From Gari tellinella (taxonomy: Eukaryota > Mollusca > Bivalvia > Cardiida > Psammobiidae), in contig OV277856.1 in NCBI GenBank assembly GCA_922989275.2, positions 86,633,038 to 86,697,037 on the forward strand: a stretch of DNA of 64,000 bases, written 5' to 3'. This document shows positions 41,373 through 51,600 of this stretch, piece by piece (positions within the stretch are counted from its first letter, which is position 1; each line of letters opens with the position of its first letter). Under the pieces are notes generated by a model. The model saw nothing but the letters and a program-made list of their open reading frames with translations. It ran no database searches and was not told the origin of the DNA. The translations under genes and the position numbers were made by a program.

Positions 41373-41540
41373 TTAACCCATTACTCCATAAATATGCCTT
41401 TTTACAACTTACAAATTTATTCTTCTACAGAAGAAAATAGTTCCACTTTAAACAGTCATCATTAATCCTAGTTGAATGATATGGTTACTAATTAAGCTTA
41501 AAGCAGGCTTAAAGTAAACAGAATGTGAGTTGTACTGTTA
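41373..41540. mobile_element. Family A MITE, left half
   Basis: TTTAACCCATTACTCCATAA, CTTCTACAGAAGAAAATAG, GCTTAAAGCAGGCTTAAAG, then broken within the hairpin, abutting the next copy. Confidence 0.65.
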
Positions 41541-41790
41541 ACCCAGTTCTCCATAGATACACCTTTCATTTATACCTCCACTAGAGAAAAAAGTTTCACT
41601 CTCTACAGTCATGAACATGCACCAAGACATATTCCTATACCATATACAATAGCAGATGATAGCTTAAAGCAGAGCTGACAGCAAAGCAGAATCTGCCATA
41701 AGACGCATTCTGCTTTACTTTCAACCTGCTATTGATCTGGCTTCAAAACTAGAAAAAATTCGACAATCTGTTATATATATAGAAGACTTA
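41538..41790. mobile_element. Family A MITE, decayed
   Basis: TTAACCCAGTTCTCCATAG, CACTAGAGAAAAAAG, hairpin about 41661-41735 with mismatches, GGCTTCAAAACTAGAAA. Starts at the TTAA where the previous half-copy ends, so the two may represent insertion into one another. Confidence 0.65.
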
Positions 41791-42838
41791 TTGGGTAAGA
41801 TTAAATCATCTAAAACCTGAAACTTTACATAATTTGACCATATAGCTGACAGTATTTTAGTCAATCCATATGGCATTGGATGTGTGGAAAGCTTTGTCTC
41901 CCTTTACAGATTGTGTTACGCATATATTATGAAGTGAAACATTTATGATGAAAATGAGCATATAAAATGTTTTGCATAAATGTTTGATGGTTGTCATGGA
42001 AGCGGAGGTAGAAGTCAAGCAGAACTTGTTGCTGGAAGTCACATGACCGTAGAGATTGTTTATTAGATAAAGTAAACAAAAATGGATCAACACATATCGG
42101 ATTAGGCTTTTAAATTAATAGGAGTCTTGACTTTTGGTCATTAAGCACATCAATATTTCAAGAATGAGAGTAAATATTTAAGGAATTCAGATGGCATTGG
42201 CTGTTAATCCTTTAAACTGTATTAAATATCCCCCATGGCTCCAAACAACAGAGAAAGTAAACAGAAATTATATTTCAAACATTTTCACATTCACTTCCCT
42301 TTCTGAGTCACAACATGATGTACGTTTGTTACAGAGAAGAGTTTAGCATTTGAATACCCCACCTGATCTATAGAACTTTTTAAGTAGAATTAAGAGCCAA
42401 CTTAAAAAAGGGCCTTAAAATGGGTTCTTTTTTAACTCATCTAGTATAAAATTTAAGGTGCATTTTTCTTTACTTTCAACCTGCTTTATGTGGTTAATTG
42501 TCTTCAAAACTATGAGCTTTATATCTATAGGTTAATAAATTTACATTATTTACAAAATTAATAAACGTTGTACGTTGGAAATGAGACTCCGAAATGAAGC
42601 AGCTGAAATATGTGTGAAACTCCACGTGAATTTGGTGACATGTCTTTTGGAATGAAGGACATGTGTGATCTAAGTCAGGTGTACTTAAATGCCATTGCTC
42701 TAAGCTGCTGTAACAGTTAACTATTGTTTTAACCCATTAGGTTGTATTGACATCCCTCAGGGCTCCCAATTTAAACTTCAATTTCCAAACATTTTAACAT
42801 TTATACATCTAGCAATCCCAATGTTACAGTAACAAGTT
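41791..42838. other. Mostly no recognised gene; family A tail at 42455-42535
   Basis: AAGGTGCATTTTTCTTTAC, TTTCAACCTGCTTTATGTGG and GTCTTCAAAACTATGAGC are the right part of a family A copy. The rest, including frames at 41857-42093, shows nothing identifiable. Confidence 0.4.
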
Positions 42839-43051
42839 GTTAACTCTTACTGCATGCTAGCAGCGGATATATAATGCCCCACAGTGCTATAACTTTGCAT
42901 ACAGTTTGGATCAAGATGAGATGCCAAACTGTTTGACACTACTCTGATCCTGTTTTGAAAAGACATTTAGAAAGTTCTATTTTAAGAACAGTAACCGTTG
43001 CAAACGACATTTTTTGCAGACAAAAAAATTACCCAGCATGCAAAGAGTTAG
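42839..43051. mobile_element. Family F element, reversed
   Basis: TTAA 42839-42842, CTCTTACTGCATGCTAGC, ACAGTTTGGATCAAGATGAG with a shortened inverse arm (CCAAACTGTTTGACAC), TTACCCAGCATGCAAAGAG-TTA. A separate F hairpin lies at 43165-43230 (AGTTTTGATCCTGATGAG with inverse). Confidence 0.75.
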
Positions 43052-43317
43052 AATTGTTTTAGGTTTGGTTGAGACTTTTAGTATTTGAAGATACTGACCA
43101 TATTTAATTCCATCTCCAGGAATGCCTGCATATCTCTGAAGAGCATCTCACTAGAGTCTAGAGATGATAGTTTTGATCCTGATGAGATAGTGTTACAGCA
43201 TCTCATCCGGATCTAAACTGTTTGGAAAAGTAATTGTGATTTTGGGGTAAGAATGCAACGAGTTAATGCCATTTCACCCAATTAACGTCTTGGCTGCTGT
43301 AACAGTTAACAAACTAA

Positions 43318-43676
43318 AGTGCTCCCTCTCTACAACGACACCCAATGGGATACAAAGATTGAGTGCGTTGTACAGAGGGAGTCGTTATAGGGAGGAAAAT
43401 TGGTTTAAATTTGCAAACAGCTTGAATACAGACCAGACACCGTGTAATGTGGTGTCTGATCTGGATTCAAGCTGTTTGTCACTAGTCGTTAAGATTTATC
43501 TGTCAAAATGTCAAATATGTCACTTTGAGAAAAACAGCAGACAACAATTTTAAGCAGACAATATTGCAGCATTTAAAGCGTTAGACATAATTGTCCTGTT
43601 TAGGGAACTGCAGCAAGAGTTATTGTAAGGAGGGAGTAGTTGTTGGGAGGGACCATTTGTAGAGAGGGAGTACTGT
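43318..43676. mobile_element. C element (CTCCCTC ends) with family F hairpin
   Basis: Ends AAGTGCTCCCTCTCTACAAC and GTAGAGAGGGAGTACTG-TA. Near each end GAGGGAGTCGTTATAGGGAG-type repeats. The centre is CAAACAGCTTGAATACAGAC, tip ACACCGTGTAATGTGGTGT and inverse (about 43417-43479). Non-autonomous. Confidence 0.75.
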
Positions 43677-43786
43677 ATGAGAGAATGTGCATCTGCCAAT
43701 TAGTGGCTGTGTCTTGCCTTGTGAAAGATGCTATAAAAACAGGGAGAAGGTTAATTAGTATTAATCTGCTGTAACCTCACAGTGTT

Positions 43787-44011
43787 TTAACTCTTTGCAT
43801 GCTGGGTAATTTTTTCGTCTGCAACAATAATTGTTTGCTGCTACTGTTTCTAAAAATAGAATTTTACAAATTACTTTTTAAAACAGGTCAGAGACTGTCA
43901 AACAGTTTTGATCCTGATGAGACGCCGCGTTACGCGGCGTCTCATCTGGATCCAAACTGTTTGCAAAGATAATCATTAATGGGAGACAAAATATCTGCCG
44001 CCAGCATGGTA
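43787..44011. mobile_element. Family F element, best copy
   Basis: TTAA 43787-43790, CTCTTTGCATGCTGGGTAAT, TTTCGTCTGCAACAATAATT, AGAATTTTACAAATTAC, then a near-perfect hairpin CAAACAGTTTTGATCCTGAT, tip ACGCCGCGTTACGCGGCGT and inverse (about 43900-43963). Confidence 0.8.
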
Positions 44012-44039
44012 AGAAGATAATCTCTGCATAATGTTATTA

Positions 44040-44240
44040 TAAGGATAAAGCAAAACCCTAGCTGCGCCTGCCATTGGGATCTTTTTGAAGAAGTTTGGTT
44101 TGTAAAATTTGAGGCTGAGTTAGTAACGCTAAATAGCAAGGTGAATGTTTTAAAAGCACTGAAAGGTCTTGTAGAAGCTTTATCGAGAACCCTGACTGGC
44201 TGGCTTGAGGGGCATACATACACAGACACATCTCTTGTTT
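44040..44240 (+). CDS. Open, coding-like stretch, unknown
   Basis: A plus frame without an ATG stays open for about 80 codons up to the next family A element and reads SCACHWDLFEEVWFVKFEAE, LVTLNSKVNVLKALKGLVEA, LSRTLTGWLEGHTYTDTS. The minus strand is also open over 117 codons (43942-44295). Either could be chance; the plus peptide looks more like an amphipathic helical protein. Not recognised. Confidence 0.2.
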
Positions 44241-44375
44241 CAGATAGAAGCTTGAAGCAGGCTGAACATAAAACAGAATGCTCTTGAGGGAACATTCTGC
44301 TTTACTTTCAACATTCTTTAAGTGATAACCTAGCTGTCTCCAAAACTAGAACCATGCTATTTAAAGGGTTAAAGC
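44235..44375. mobile_element. Family A MITE, right part
   Basis: GAAGCTTGAAGCAGGCTGAA, CAGAATGCTCTTGAGGGAAC, inverse arm, AGCTGTCTCCAAAACTAG, right end AAAGGG-TTAA. Confidence 0.65.
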
Positions 44376-44757
44376 AATATTTCAAATGGTTATTGTGTAG
44401 CAACAGGTTTGTTTTACTGTCTAGTTATAGTTCAGTGTCCCAGTAAACTGTAGTACAGTTTTGTACTATAGTACTGCCAGTTTTGTATTGTTGACAGCTC
44501 AGGAGCTTTCTGCATTATTTCTATCCTCCATTATGGAACCATGTCTATTAAATACTGCAGGTATTGTGTGGTTCTATTGAGTGGATGGGGAGTACAAGAT
44601 TGGCTGTACAAGCCTGTGTATGCCATTAATGGTTTGACAGTTTGTACCATATGCTTCCACACTGCCTGAACACTCTTCCTGATCAATAGGATCATACAAT
44701 GACTGTTATAGATATGATTTATATATTCAAACTTGGGCTAACCAGTCGCTCTAAACA
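44376..44757. other. No recognised gene
   Basis: A family D remnant may be present at 44497-44540 (CAGGAGCTTTCTGCATTATT, CTATCCTCCATTA). Confidence 0.35.
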
Positions 44758-45395
44758 TTTTTATGCCCCCGGCATCAACAGATGCGGGAGCATATAGTAA
44801 TCGTCCTGTCCGTCCGTCCGCGCCACTAAAGTGAGTTAAAGGGCCAGATAACGGTAAACATAACAAAAGAAGACAATAGAGTTCATTCCGTAACAATACA
44901 CTAAGGGGCCGTGGCCCGTTATTCGAACAAAAGAAAATAACAAAAGAAAAGGCCCTTTAACCCAATTCGGTGGCACGTCCGTCCGTCCGTCCGTCCGTAA
45001 CCAGGTTAAGTAGATTTTACCGTTTCGTCTAGCATCAACACCGCTTATTCAAATGCTTGGATACTTATACAGTTGTTGCTTTGGACCATTCCCTAGCCAC
45101 CAATAATACTCAATCTTGATTTTGACCTTGACCTTGACCTAATTTTGACTTAGAATATTTTGAATGGGCTATTTCTTGGTTAACTAGATTTTACCGTTTC
45201 GTCTAGCATCAACACCGCTTACTCCAATGCTTGGATACTTATACAGTTGTTGCCTTGGACCATTCCCTATCCACCAATATCACCCAACCGTGATATTGAC
45301 CTTGACCTTGACCTTATTTGGACTTAGAAAAGATTCAGAATATATTGTCAAGGATGCCACCGAGGGCATAAGCGTTTATTGAACGCAGTCTTGTT
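44758..45395 (-). mobile_element. HINE-like element with a nested MITE in its microsatellite
   Basis: Plus-strand start TTTTATGCCCCCGGCATC with hairpin partner GATGCGGGAGCATA, GTCC run (44808-44819 and resumed at 44975-44998), two repeats of about 175 bp with TTTTACCGTTTCGTCTAGC and TTGACCTTGACCTTGACC, end GATGCCACCGAGGGCATAAG and CAGTCTTGTT. Same family as 13065-13695. Confidence 0.7.
44821..44972. mobile_element. Small TIR element nested in the HINE microsatellite
   Basis: CGCCACTAAAGTGAGTTAAA with GGGCC, and the inverse GGCCCTTTAACCCAATTC with GGTGGC. It splits the CCGTCCGTCC run. Confidence 0.6.
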
Positions 45396-45535
45396 ACAAT
45401 ATGAATTAGATCAAGTAGTCTTGCATACAGGTGGTCATGACCACTTAAAGCAGGTTGAAAGTACAGCAGAATGCGTCTTAAGGCGCATTTTGCTTTACTT
45501 TCACCTTGCTTTAAGCTAGAATATATTTCTTATAG

Positions 45536-46159
45536 CAGGGTCTCCGTGGCACAGTGGTTACAGTCACTGTGACTTACATCACTAAGCTCCTCACTGCTGT
45601 CTGTTAAAAATTCCGGTTGGGGCATTCAGATGTGGGGAAGCCTTCCAGCTGGCTTGCGAAGGTCGGTGGTTCCACCTAGTTGCCGATTTGTGCCTGAAAC
45701 AGTGCATAAAGGGCTTCTGGGGTCTTCCTCCACCTGTTATTAGCTGGACGTCGCGGCATAACTGAAATACTGTTACAGCGTTCCCTCTCTACAACGAAAT
45801 CCAACGGGAGACAACAATTGTGTGCGTTGTTCGGAGGGAGTCGTTATAGGGAGGGAACTTGGCTTACATTTGCAAATAGCTTGAATCCAGATCAGACGCC
45901 GCATGACGTGGCATCTGGTCTGGATTTAAGCTGTTTATCACTCGTCATTATGTTTTTTTTGTCAAAATGTCCAATATGAGACTTTGAGAAAAACAGAAGA
46001 CTACAATTTTCAAGCAGACGATATTACAGCCGTAAAATAGGTTGGACATAATGGTCTTGTTTTGGGAACAGTGGCAAGCATCATTGTAGAGAGGGAATCG
46101 TTGTTCGGAAAGCCTTAAAAGGGAGGGAGCAATTAGTCTGTAAAATCATCATAATAATA
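45536..46159 (+). mobile_element. tRNA-derived SINE with 13-bp target duplication, split by a C element
   Basis: ATATTTCTTATAG is duplicated at 45523-45535 and 46160-46172. The head GTCTCCGTGGCACAGTGGTT resembles a tRNA A box; the later GTCGCGGCATAACTGAAATA is a 3' block I recall from molluscan tRNA-SINEs. The tail AATCATCATAATAATAAT is at 46144-46159. A C element (45776-46137) lies between body and tail. Confidence 0.7.
45776..46137. mobile_element. C element with family F hairpin, nested in the SINE
   Basis: TA 45774-45775, CAGCGTTCCCTCTCTACAAC ... GGGAGGGAGCAATTAG. Centre CAAATAGCTTGAATCCAGAT, GCCGCATGACGTGGC and inverse (about 45871-45938). Colinear with 43318-43676. Confidence 0.75.
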
Positions 46160-46437
46160 ATATTTCTTATAGTGCATATTCATGATATATAAAATTGGAA
46201 CTATTTCTTCAGTGGGAGAATAAATTGAATGAAAATAGCAAATCTATTGAGTAATCGCTTTACTTTTGTCCTGTATTTTTTGCTTAAAATATGCCCAGAC
46301 ATTACTCAGGGAGGTACTCCACAAGCGTCTAGATAATGTGGACTAAATTTCAAGTAGTTTCAAAGATTGATTTATAGTTGAATATTTTCCATGCATATTG
46401 TAACTTTGATAAAATTAAATGCAGTAAATCATGGGTT
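46160..46437 (+). repeat. 280-bp block duplicated at 51985-52272
   Basis: Beyond the family A remnant, both loci share CCCAGACATTACTCAGGGAG, GATAATGTGGACTAAATTTC and AAATCATGGGTTAC with few changes, i.e. non-element flanking sequence is duplicated as well. Confidence 0.75.
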
Positions 46438-46546
46438 ACAATAATTGTACCAGGAACAAAATCTGTTTTTATCAAGATTTCTGCTTGAAGAGAACAAACA
46501 GCTTCATTAAGACTGCAGGAGAACTGATAGGATTTCTGAATGTCAT

Positions 46547-46975
46547 TTACCCATTACCCCATAGCATGTTTCTAGCTTTGAAGACAGATTACCACTTAAA
46601 GCAGGTCAAAGGTAAAAGGTAAAGGTATGGGTTTATGAAGTCTGAAAATTATGTCATATTCTGCCAACTTTTATAATTACCACAATCATTGAGTCACAAG
46701 TCGGCCATTTACATACAGTGCAAGTTGCAGCCATGGCACATTGACTTATTTCCCTCTCAGGTACCCATTTCAATAACCTGGTTGAATTGGAGCAATGTAG
46801 GGTTAATTTTTTGCTCAGGAAAATTCTAGTGATCCTGACAGGGCTCAAACCAGGAACCTCTCGCTTCCTAGGCGAGCATCCTACCACTGGACCACCGCCC
46901 CTACAGGTTGAAAGTTAAGCAGATTTAATGCACCATAAGGCACATTCTACTTTACTTTCATTTTGCTTTAAAATT
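46547..46975. mobile_element. Family A MITE split by a SINE
   Basis: TTACCCATTACCCCATAGC, CCACTTAAAGCAGGT, SINE 46607-46903, then CAGGTTGAAAGTTAAGCAG and TACTTTCATTTTGCTTTAA. The insertion lies in the left arm of the hairpin. Confidence 0.75.
46607..46903 (-). mobile_element. tRNA-derived SINE, minus strand
   Basis: CAGGT is duplicated at 46602-46606 and 46904-46908. On the minus strand the head has GTGGTCCAGTGGTAGGATGC (A box) and TTCCTGGTTTGAGCCCTG (B box, imperfect), 46835-46903; the body runs left to a tail of repeated ACCTTT/TTTTACC units. The 77-codon minus frame here is a SINE shadow. Confidence 0.75.
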
Positions 46976-47152
46976 CCACATGTCTATAACATCATCAATG
47001 ATTCTTTTGATTGGGCATGCGTTATAGAGAATAGCCAGGATGTATCTGTAGAGATATGGTGTTTCTCACACTGATTCTTCATTATCTCAGCTTATTGGTG
47101 TACATGTAATAAGCCATTCACAAATAAGTGTCAAATCAAAACTGTCACCCTG

Positions 47153-47188
47153 TGGCATATCAATACTGTATTTGATATATGCCACAGA
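47153..47188. repeat. Short perfect hairpin
   Basis: GTGGCATATCAATAC, short loop, GTATTTGATATATGCCAC-type inverse. It could be a residue of a lost element or an RNA stem. Confidence 0.5.
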
Positions 47189-47299
47189 TTAGTAAGAAGC
47201 ATTATAAGAGCTTAATCTATTTGTGCCTGGACTGTCCGAGGATCTCTCTATATAATTATGTACTTGCTGGAAGATTTGAAAATAGATGTAAAGGTCATC

Positions 47300-47525
47300 T
47301 TTACCCATTACCCCATAGCATGTTTCTAGTATTGAAGATGGGCGACCACTTAAAGTAGGTTGAAAGTAAAGCAGAATGGGCCTTAAGGCATATTCTGCTT
47401 TACTTTCAGCCTGCTTTAAGCTACCATCTGCTTGGATATAGAAGATGTTTCTTATGGTATATAGTCCTTAGGGGATAAAGAATTTATTGGCGTAAAAAGG
47501 TGTATTTTATGGGGTAATGGGTTAA
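47300..47525. mobile_element. Family A hairpin MITE
   Basis: TTTACCCATTACCCCATAGC, hairpin about 47348-47420 (tip GGGCCTTAAGGCAT), CTACCATCTGCTTGGATATA, a shortened right part, GGGGTAATGGG-TTAA 47522-47525. Confidence 0.8.
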
Positions 47526-47750
47526 GACACTGTAGTGTTTCTCCATGTACAGTCTCAACAATTTGCAGAACCTGACGAGATGTGCAAATTGCAGCATCTC
47601 TTTTTGACGAATCGTTATTTGCCATTACTATATATTTTGCTTTTTTGACGAATGGTCTGTAATTCGAAAATATTTATGTTGCACATTCATTACTGTCTAA
47701 GAACTATTTTTTTCTTTGGAGGAATAAGTTAAAAGCATAAAAAAGGTGTT

Positions 47751-49361
47751 TTTAGCTCACCTGAGCCGAAGGCTCAAGGTGAGCTATTGTGACCGCTCAT
47801 TGTCCGTAGTACGTCTGTCCGTCTGTCCGTATGTCCGTCTGTCCGTTCACTTTTACTTCAAACGACATCTCCTCTGAACCCGGGGATTGTAGGGCGGATT
47901 CAAACTGCTCATGATGTTCCTTGGATGCTTCACTACAGAAGTTGTCTAAATGAAAGAGAAAAAGCAAAAACTCTGCTTGAAAAAGCAAAAAAGCAAAAAA
48001 TTTTAAAAAATCTTCTTGCTAAAAACTACTAGGCCCTAAGCTTTGATATTTTTACAGTAGAATCTCCTGGTCGATCCCTCTATAGTTTGTTAAAATGAAA
48101 TCCCTAGGGTCACACTTGACGCCACCCTGCGCAGTTTAAGTGCTGCTCTAGGCAGGTTTTACAGTATTTTTGATGAAGCAAAAGCAGAACTGTATTTTAC
48201 CTGAGTTACTCTTAATATACTAAGGGCAAATAGCCAATATTTGCAAACATTTTGGATCCAGATCAGATGCAACATAATGCTGCATCTAATTTGGATCCAA
48301 ACTATTGGTACTCATTTACCAACTGAACATGTTCTAAATTCTTTTTTTTGTCACTTTTCGCATACAGTAGGTTTTAAGCAGATATCATTTCAGTCTGGTA
48401 AGGGTAAGCCTTCAGAGCAGTTGCTAATTCTACCATACTACCCAGTATTTGACCTCAGCCACTGAACTGATGGTCTTAGCTGAACATGTTGTCTGCTAAA
48501 GTTTATAAATGGTTTAGTCTGTTTCATACTTAGAGAAACAGGGTCTGGAAGTGATCCACTGACAGTTATGTAATTATGTCTTTTGCCATATTTATACATA
48601 TGTTTAATATTCAAAATATGTATAGCAGACAGCAATTCAGCATAATAAGAGTTAGACCCTAGCCAAATTTCCTACTGGCAGAGTTACATAACTGAACTCA
48701 GGTCAGCTGGTCAGCTGATGAGGTTGCATATGATGGTGTCTGCTATATATTTATGCCCTGCAGTTGTGGGGGCATATTGTTTTTGTCTGTCTGCTTTTTT
48801 GTCTGTTTGTCCATTTGTTTGTCTGTCAGTCCACAACTTTAATCTTAGCCATAACTTTGTTAAAGTTAGAAACTTTATACCTTGGGTCATGTCGTACAAA
48901 GGTCAATGTCAATTTTGAGATATTTCCCAGTGTCATATTTTCTTGTCTTTGAGATAACTCCAGTTCTACTGATGTTAACCCATTACCCCATACATATGCC
49001 TTTTTACGCCTTTAATTTATTCCTCCTCTAAAGAAAATAATTCCACTTTATATAGTCATAAACATGTAAGATATAAGAAATAGTATCTATATCTTAGTAG
49101 ATGATAACTTAAAGCAGGTTGAAAGTAAAGCAGAGTGCGCAATAAATAATCATATGGAAATACATGTAGCTTGATAAGAAGAAGTGTCATGGATAAGGGC
49201 CATAACTCTGCCAACAATATTTTTTAAGTTATTCCAATTTGTCATGTTTTTTTTGTCTGGAAGATAATTCCATTTACAGCTATATTAAAATGTTGTCTTG
49301 CCTATTAAGCTAAGGCACAATGACCTCAGGTGAGCGAATTAAGGGCCATGGCCCTCTTGTT
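47751..49361 (-). mobile_element. HINE-like element, AGCTCACC family, composite
   Basis: Starts TTTAGCTCACCTGAGCCG with hairpin inverse CGGCTCAAGGTGAGCT-type, a GTCCGTCT run (47810-47850), and ends CAGGTGAGCGAATTAAGGGC, CATGGCCCTCTTGTT. Between them lie a family F hairpin (48240-48310), a TATGCCCTGCAGTTGTGGGG element start with TCTG/TTTG run (48751-48840), and a family A half (48975-49140). Breaks at T-rich dinucleotides fit Helentron-type insertion. Confidence 0.65.
48975..49140. mobile_element. Family A left half inside the HINE composite
   Basis: TTAA 48975-48978, CCCATTACCCCATACATATG, CTCTAAAGAAAATAATTCC, AACTTAAAGCAGGTTGAAAG; the second arm is absent. Confidence 0.7.
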
Positions 49362-49441
49362 ATGGAGTACAGGGTTAAAGCAAAGATGATCGAAGTAATG
49401 TTTTACTTTTGCCACAGTTTGCAGCCACCGACATGCGTGTA

Positions 49442-50668
49442 TAGGTCGTTTGCAGTTCAAAAAAACACGATAAATCTTAGATAATTTTAAAACTAATGGA
49501 CGTATTTAAATTAAATTTTGCATACACTTATGATGTACCTATACCAACTCTGACAAGGAAATTCAGAATTTTTGATAGTCTGTCTAAAAACTTTTCTTCT
49601 TTGTTTTATGTAAATTTTGTGTCGCTGAAAATGGTCAATTACGTGGGGTGTTATTGGCTATTACCTTGATCACGTTTGTTTATATTGGAGAATATCCCCA
49701 GGTAAAATCCCGTGCAAGTTGATTCTGTCTGAAAGGTGAATCCCGTGCTGATATTGGTTGTTTAGTTGTACAAAATTAACTATGAGGCCCCATAATCCAT
49801 TACATTTTTACTATACCTAAATCCACGAACTCTTCACCAGGAATAAAGAGAATTGCAATTATTTTTCAAGCCGAAGCTCTAACATTTCTACATAATTACA
49901 GAGCTCAAGATGAGAGAGAAAATTGAACAAGTCCAACATTTTCTCACCCATTTCAGCACCAAATCATATGGTATGACTACTCATTAGAATCGTCTCGAAG
50001 AGAGCCGGTTCTAATGAGTAGTCACATCATAGGGCTTAATTCAGAAATAAAGATTTTAGTTTTGGAAATACTCCCCTTATCTGGAGCTTAATATGTATCA
50101 ATGTTCGAGTTGTTCTGCAGTACGTTTACGTTACGTATCCTTTAAACGATAAAATAATAAAGGTTTTTATTCTGTTGAACATGTCTCTTCTGCTATTTAT
50201 CACATTTAGTTATTTTGCGTTTTGTTGATAAAACTTTCGTATGAGTGGCACATGGTTCGGATCCTATTCAGATACGAAATGGCTCCGGTGTCCGATTAGG
50301 ATCTAACATGTGCGCAAATGACAGTATGGTCGGTTAATACGTTTAACGTACCCCAGTCAGGGCCTCGTTCGGTTAGTTGTAAACTGCTATGGTATGCGAT
50401 GGTTTAACGGTGAGGCGTTACCGGGTCGTGAAAGATAGGCTGTTGAATTACTTGAAATCACCTTTCGGAAAAGTGTCCCTTAGAAGTGTAAACTTTATAT
50501 AGAAGTTATGAATAAACTTTTTTATTACGAGGAGAAAAACATTGTTCTTTTTTGTCAGAGTTGGTGTAGGTATATCATAAATCTATGCAAAATTCCATTT
50601 GTCTCCGTTGTTTTGTTATAGAGATATTTGAAAATTATCGTGTTTTTTTTTTAACTGCAAACGACCTA
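49442..50668. mobile_element. 1.2-kb TA-flanked element with long inverted ends
   Basis: TA at 49440-49441 and 50669-50670. Inverted ends TAGGTCGTTTGCAGTT run inward for about 110 bases (49442-49558 against 50557-50668), including CACGATAA and TACCTATACCAACTCTGACA. No transposase found. A family E hAT-like MITE is nested inside (49905-50092). Confidence 0.8.
49905..50092. mobile_element. hAT-like MITE family E, nested
   Basis: AGAGCTCAAGATGAGAGAG, hairpin GACTACTCATTAGAATCGTC with inverse, AAGATTTTAGTTTTGG, CCCCTTATCTGGAGCTTA. Confidence 0.7.
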
Positions 50669-50859
50669 TAGAGATCTCCATTATCTTGTTAGCTGGTACT
50701 TTACATACATACATGTTCTCTGGTGTGTGCAGTCATATATAGGAGGTATAGCAGACTGGAAATATCGACTATTTCTGACTTTGATTTGAATTTTAATGCA
50801 GAATAAAAGTAATGCAGAAAGTAGGGTGTCATGATAAAGAGATTGTAACTGTTACAGGA

Positions 50860-51111
50860 TTAACCCTTTACCTCATAGCCTGTTTCTAGTTTTGAAGACA
50901 GGTGACAACTTAAAGCAGGTTGAAAGTAAAGCAGAATGTGCCTTAAGGCACATTCTGCTTTACTTTCAGTCTGCTTTAAGCTAAAATCTGCTAGGCCATA
51001 TACAATATTTGTAATGGTACTTGTTCATGAGGGTTTAAACTGGAACTATTTTCTTCAGCGGAGGAATAAATCAAATACGCTAAAAGTCGCTTCTATAGGG
51101 TAAAGGGTTAA
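50860..51111. mobile_element. Family A MITE, both TTAA present
   Basis: TTAA 50860-50863, CCCTTTACCTCATAGCC; hairpin about 50909-50980 with two mismatches; TTCAGCGGAGGAATAAATC; TATAGGGTAAAGGG; TTAA 51108-51111. Very similar overall to the copy at 40517-40768. Confidence 0.9.
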
Positions 51112-51600
51112 CAGCTTTCATAGGGTTTTCTAAAAACATGGCCCAGTAAAATGAGTTAGACCAAAATTGTGCTACAGTTTCAAGTAACACTCACTCTATC
51201 TGCCTTGTTCAAGTTACAAGTTCTAATGGACTTTATTTGTATAGAATAGAGCAACAATGGGCAGATTCTAGAATGACCTGCTTATCAAAATTAAAAAGAT
51301 CCCTTGCTGATAGGGAGTTCTATTATCCTCTAGTCACCCTTAATTAAAGATTACCAAAAGAACAGGAAGAAGAAATTTCATTATTACGTGGAAATTGGTA
51401 ATATTCTGAGCAATATTGAACCAGACGCATCGGAACTTGTCCGCTTCTCTGCTGGATATTCCTGAGTATTATGTTGTTTAACAGTTTATGGTTTATTAAA
51501 GCCATGACCTAGCTGGTTCAGTCTGCTTACTGGTATGTCAGCTGTTTTATGAGTCTTAATTTCAATGTCAGTTTTGTCATTATCGTTCTGATTGGTTGAA
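51112..51600. other. No recognised gene
   Basis: AT-rich single-copy sequence without notable dyads. Confidence 0.4.

Larger units (their letters stand above)
45425..46258. mobile_element. Family A MITE interrupted by a SINE, itself interrupted by a C element
   Basis: Hairpin about 45442-45513 and AGCTAGAATATATTTCTTATAG to 45535; resumes at 46160 with ATATTTCTTATAGTGCATAT, AGTGGGAGAATAAATTG and an eroded end. Three nested levels can be read. Confidence 0.75.
47640..49380. mobile_element. Family A right half split by a HINE-like insertion
   Basis: GCACATTCATTACTGTC, TTTGGAGGAATAAGTTAAAA, GGTGTTTTT to about 47752; after the insertion it resumes with ATGGAGTACAGGG-TTAA at 49362-49377. Joining the two restores the usual family A end. 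Confidence 0.7.

Noticed and set aside
43942..44295. 117-codon minus frame
   Set aside because: Covers part of a family F end and a family A hairpin, so at least both ends are transposon sequence; no domain recognised.
44758..45395. CRISPR-like array suspicion from regular repeats
   Set aside because: Repeats are about 175 bp with no unique spacers, in a eukaryotic HINE-like element; no cas genes.
50385..50460. tRNA-like TGGTTTAACGGTGAGGCG
   Set aside because: Resembles a tRNA D arm but no B box follows at the right distance.
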